Positions 1 through 20,325 of a stretch of DNA of 20,325 bases are shown piece after piece (the first letter of the stretch is position 1; each line of letters begins with the position of its first letter). The stretch is taken from assembly GCA_009731375.1 (NCBI GenBank), contig BJOX01000363.1, positions 530,315 through 550,639 of the forward strand, written 5' to 3'. This DNA comes from Paulinella micropora (taxonomy: Eukaryota; Cercozoa; Imbricatea; Euglyphida). Below the pieces are notes generated by a model, which made no database searches, was not told the origin of the DNA, and was given only the letters and a program-made list of their open reading frames with translations. The translations under genes were made by a program, and so were the position numbers.

Positions 1-19334
<19,334 letters not shown>

Positions 19335-19380
19335 CATACATATGTATATGTGTATGTATGTAGTATCATGTTATATCTTT

Positions 19381-19416
19381 CCGGAGGGGCTGCCTGCCAA
19401 AGGCAATGGCATGTAA
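19381..19416 (+). pseudogene. 3' copy of the last exon including a stop
   Basis: CCGGAGGGGCTGCCTGCC followed by AAAGGCAATGGCATGTAAC aligns with the end of the last exon, with one 1-nt indel. Its stop TAA is at 19414-19416. It lies in the presumed 3' UTR. Confidence 0.7.
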
Positions 19417-19448
19417 CGTACATATATCTTGCTATTTACGTATGTATA

Positions 19449-19452
19449 GTTT

Positions 19453-19496
<44 letters not shown>

Positions 19497-19765
19497 TTCT
19501 TTTCTTTTCTTTTCTTTTCCTTTCTTTTCTTTTCTCTTTTCTTTTTTTCTTTTCTTTTTTTCTTTTTTTTCCTTTTCTTTTTTTCTTTTCTTTTTTTTTT
19601 CTTTTCTTTTCTTTTCTTTTCTTTTCTTTTCCTTTCCTTTCCTTTTTGCTTTCCTTTCCTTTCCTTTCCTTTCCTTTCCTTCTTTCTTTCTTTCTTTTTC
19701 TTTTCTTTCTTTCTTTCTTTCTTTCCTTCCTTCCTTCCTTCTTTCATTCTTTCTTTCTTTCTTTC
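19449..19765. repeat. Long TTTC/TTTTC/TTTCC pyrimidine tract
   Basis: Over 300 bp of almost pure pyrimidine on the + strand, changing from TTTC to TTTTC to TTTCC and back. It lies downstream of the stop codon. Confidence 0.95.
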
Positions 19766-20325
19766 AATAGAAACAGTTAACCATTGACCTGTGATACACC
19801 CGATTTCGGTCGCCATGACCAGATTCGGAGCAAAACTTTCAGAAATTGTCATTTCTTGTGTCCGTTCTTACCTCCTGAAACAACCAGTCATTACTGGCCC
19901 GGCAGGGTCCAACAGGATCGCACAAGCTGTGCAATCAATCTCTCTTTTTTTTGAAACTCAACAGAATTGAACAAGCTGAGCAAGCTATCTATGCAACCTC
20001 TTGCTTTCAAGTCAGTCAGAAATTATGTAACTAATGCTACGTGACAGTGATGTCTATATAGGAAATATCTAAGCCAATACAGTATATACTTCGCTAATGG
20101 TTTAATTTTCTCTGCTTTCAATAAAACTGATAAGATTGATTTACCATCACTGTTGTTTTTGATACAATGTTATAGTAATATTTCTATTGTATACTGTTAT
20201 GAATATCACATGCATACTACTGCTGTTGTCCATCTTATATTTGATGATTTAGAAATCGTTATAGAAACACAAAGGAGGACAAAAATCATTAGGGTGGGAA
20301 AGACCGGAAACCTGGGGGTGGGGGG
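19766..20325. other. Non-repetitive AT-rich 3' flank or 3' UTR
   Basis: The only long stretch without simple repeats. I see no long open frame and no exon-like sequence on either strand. It contains one AATAAA and ends in a G-rich run (GGGGGTGGGGGG, 20314-20325). It is probably the end of the transcript and the intergenic region after it. Confidence 0.6.
20120..20125 (+). terminator. Candidate polyadenylation signal AATAAA
   Basis: AATAAA on the gene strand, 786 bp after the predicted stop, in AT-rich sequence with T/GT-rich DNA 25-45 bp further on. No transcript evidence is available here. Confidence 0.4.

Noticed and set aside
19436-19852. Minus-strand Lys/Glu-rich frame
   Set aside because: It is the antisense of the TTTC pyrimidine tract.

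Overview
This is a eukaryotic nuclear window. It holds the 3' part of one intron-rich protein-coding gene on the + strand, and simple-sequence DNA makes up most of the rest. The evidence is a set of short, non-repetitive islands, each with AG/GT splice borders, whose reading phases join one to the next without a break. I could place 18 exons (32-117 nt, about 1.15 kb in total) between 803 and 19334, giving about 383 codons and a TAA stop. The 5' end of the gene lies outside the window. I cannot name the species. GT-AG introns, an AATAAA signal and microsatellite-filled introns fit a repeat-rich protist, alga or animal, and nothing looks bacterial.

The predicted protein is almost wholly charged, Gln/Glu/Lys/Ala-rich alpha helix, probably a long coiled coil. 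It ends in a short Gly/Ser/Pro/Arg-rich basic tail carrying TPPR and SPSK motifs. I do not recognise the family.

Layout: 1-881, degenerate copies of the first exon and then the exon; 882-1889, a TTC array with a 90-bp higher-order period; 1890-5534, exons 2-6 in TATC/TATG introns with many truncated exon copies; 5535-7522, exons 7-9 in CT, CTTT, TATC and CATA introns; 7523-9967, GATA arrays and two minisatellites; 9968-11667, exons 10-12 with sequence gaps; 11668-14917, exons 13-15 with an interspersed element and a 36-bp minisatellite; 14918-18655, exon 16 followed by eight copies of its tail and three more element copies; 18656-19334, the last two exons; 19335-20325, a pyrimidine tract and ordinary AT-rich sequence with AATAAA, probably 3' UTR or flank.

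Two patterns stand out. First, most exons have truncated copies of one edge (the acceptor side upstream, or the donor side downstream) embedded in the adjoining intron, as expected if introns grow by tandem duplication across exon/intron borders. Second, a 432-bp interspersed element occurs five times in both orientations. It contains a 113-nt module closed by a 7-bp stem and followed by T6, with local similarity to the internal control region of 5S rRNA.

Most long open frames here are translations of microsatellites and are not genes.
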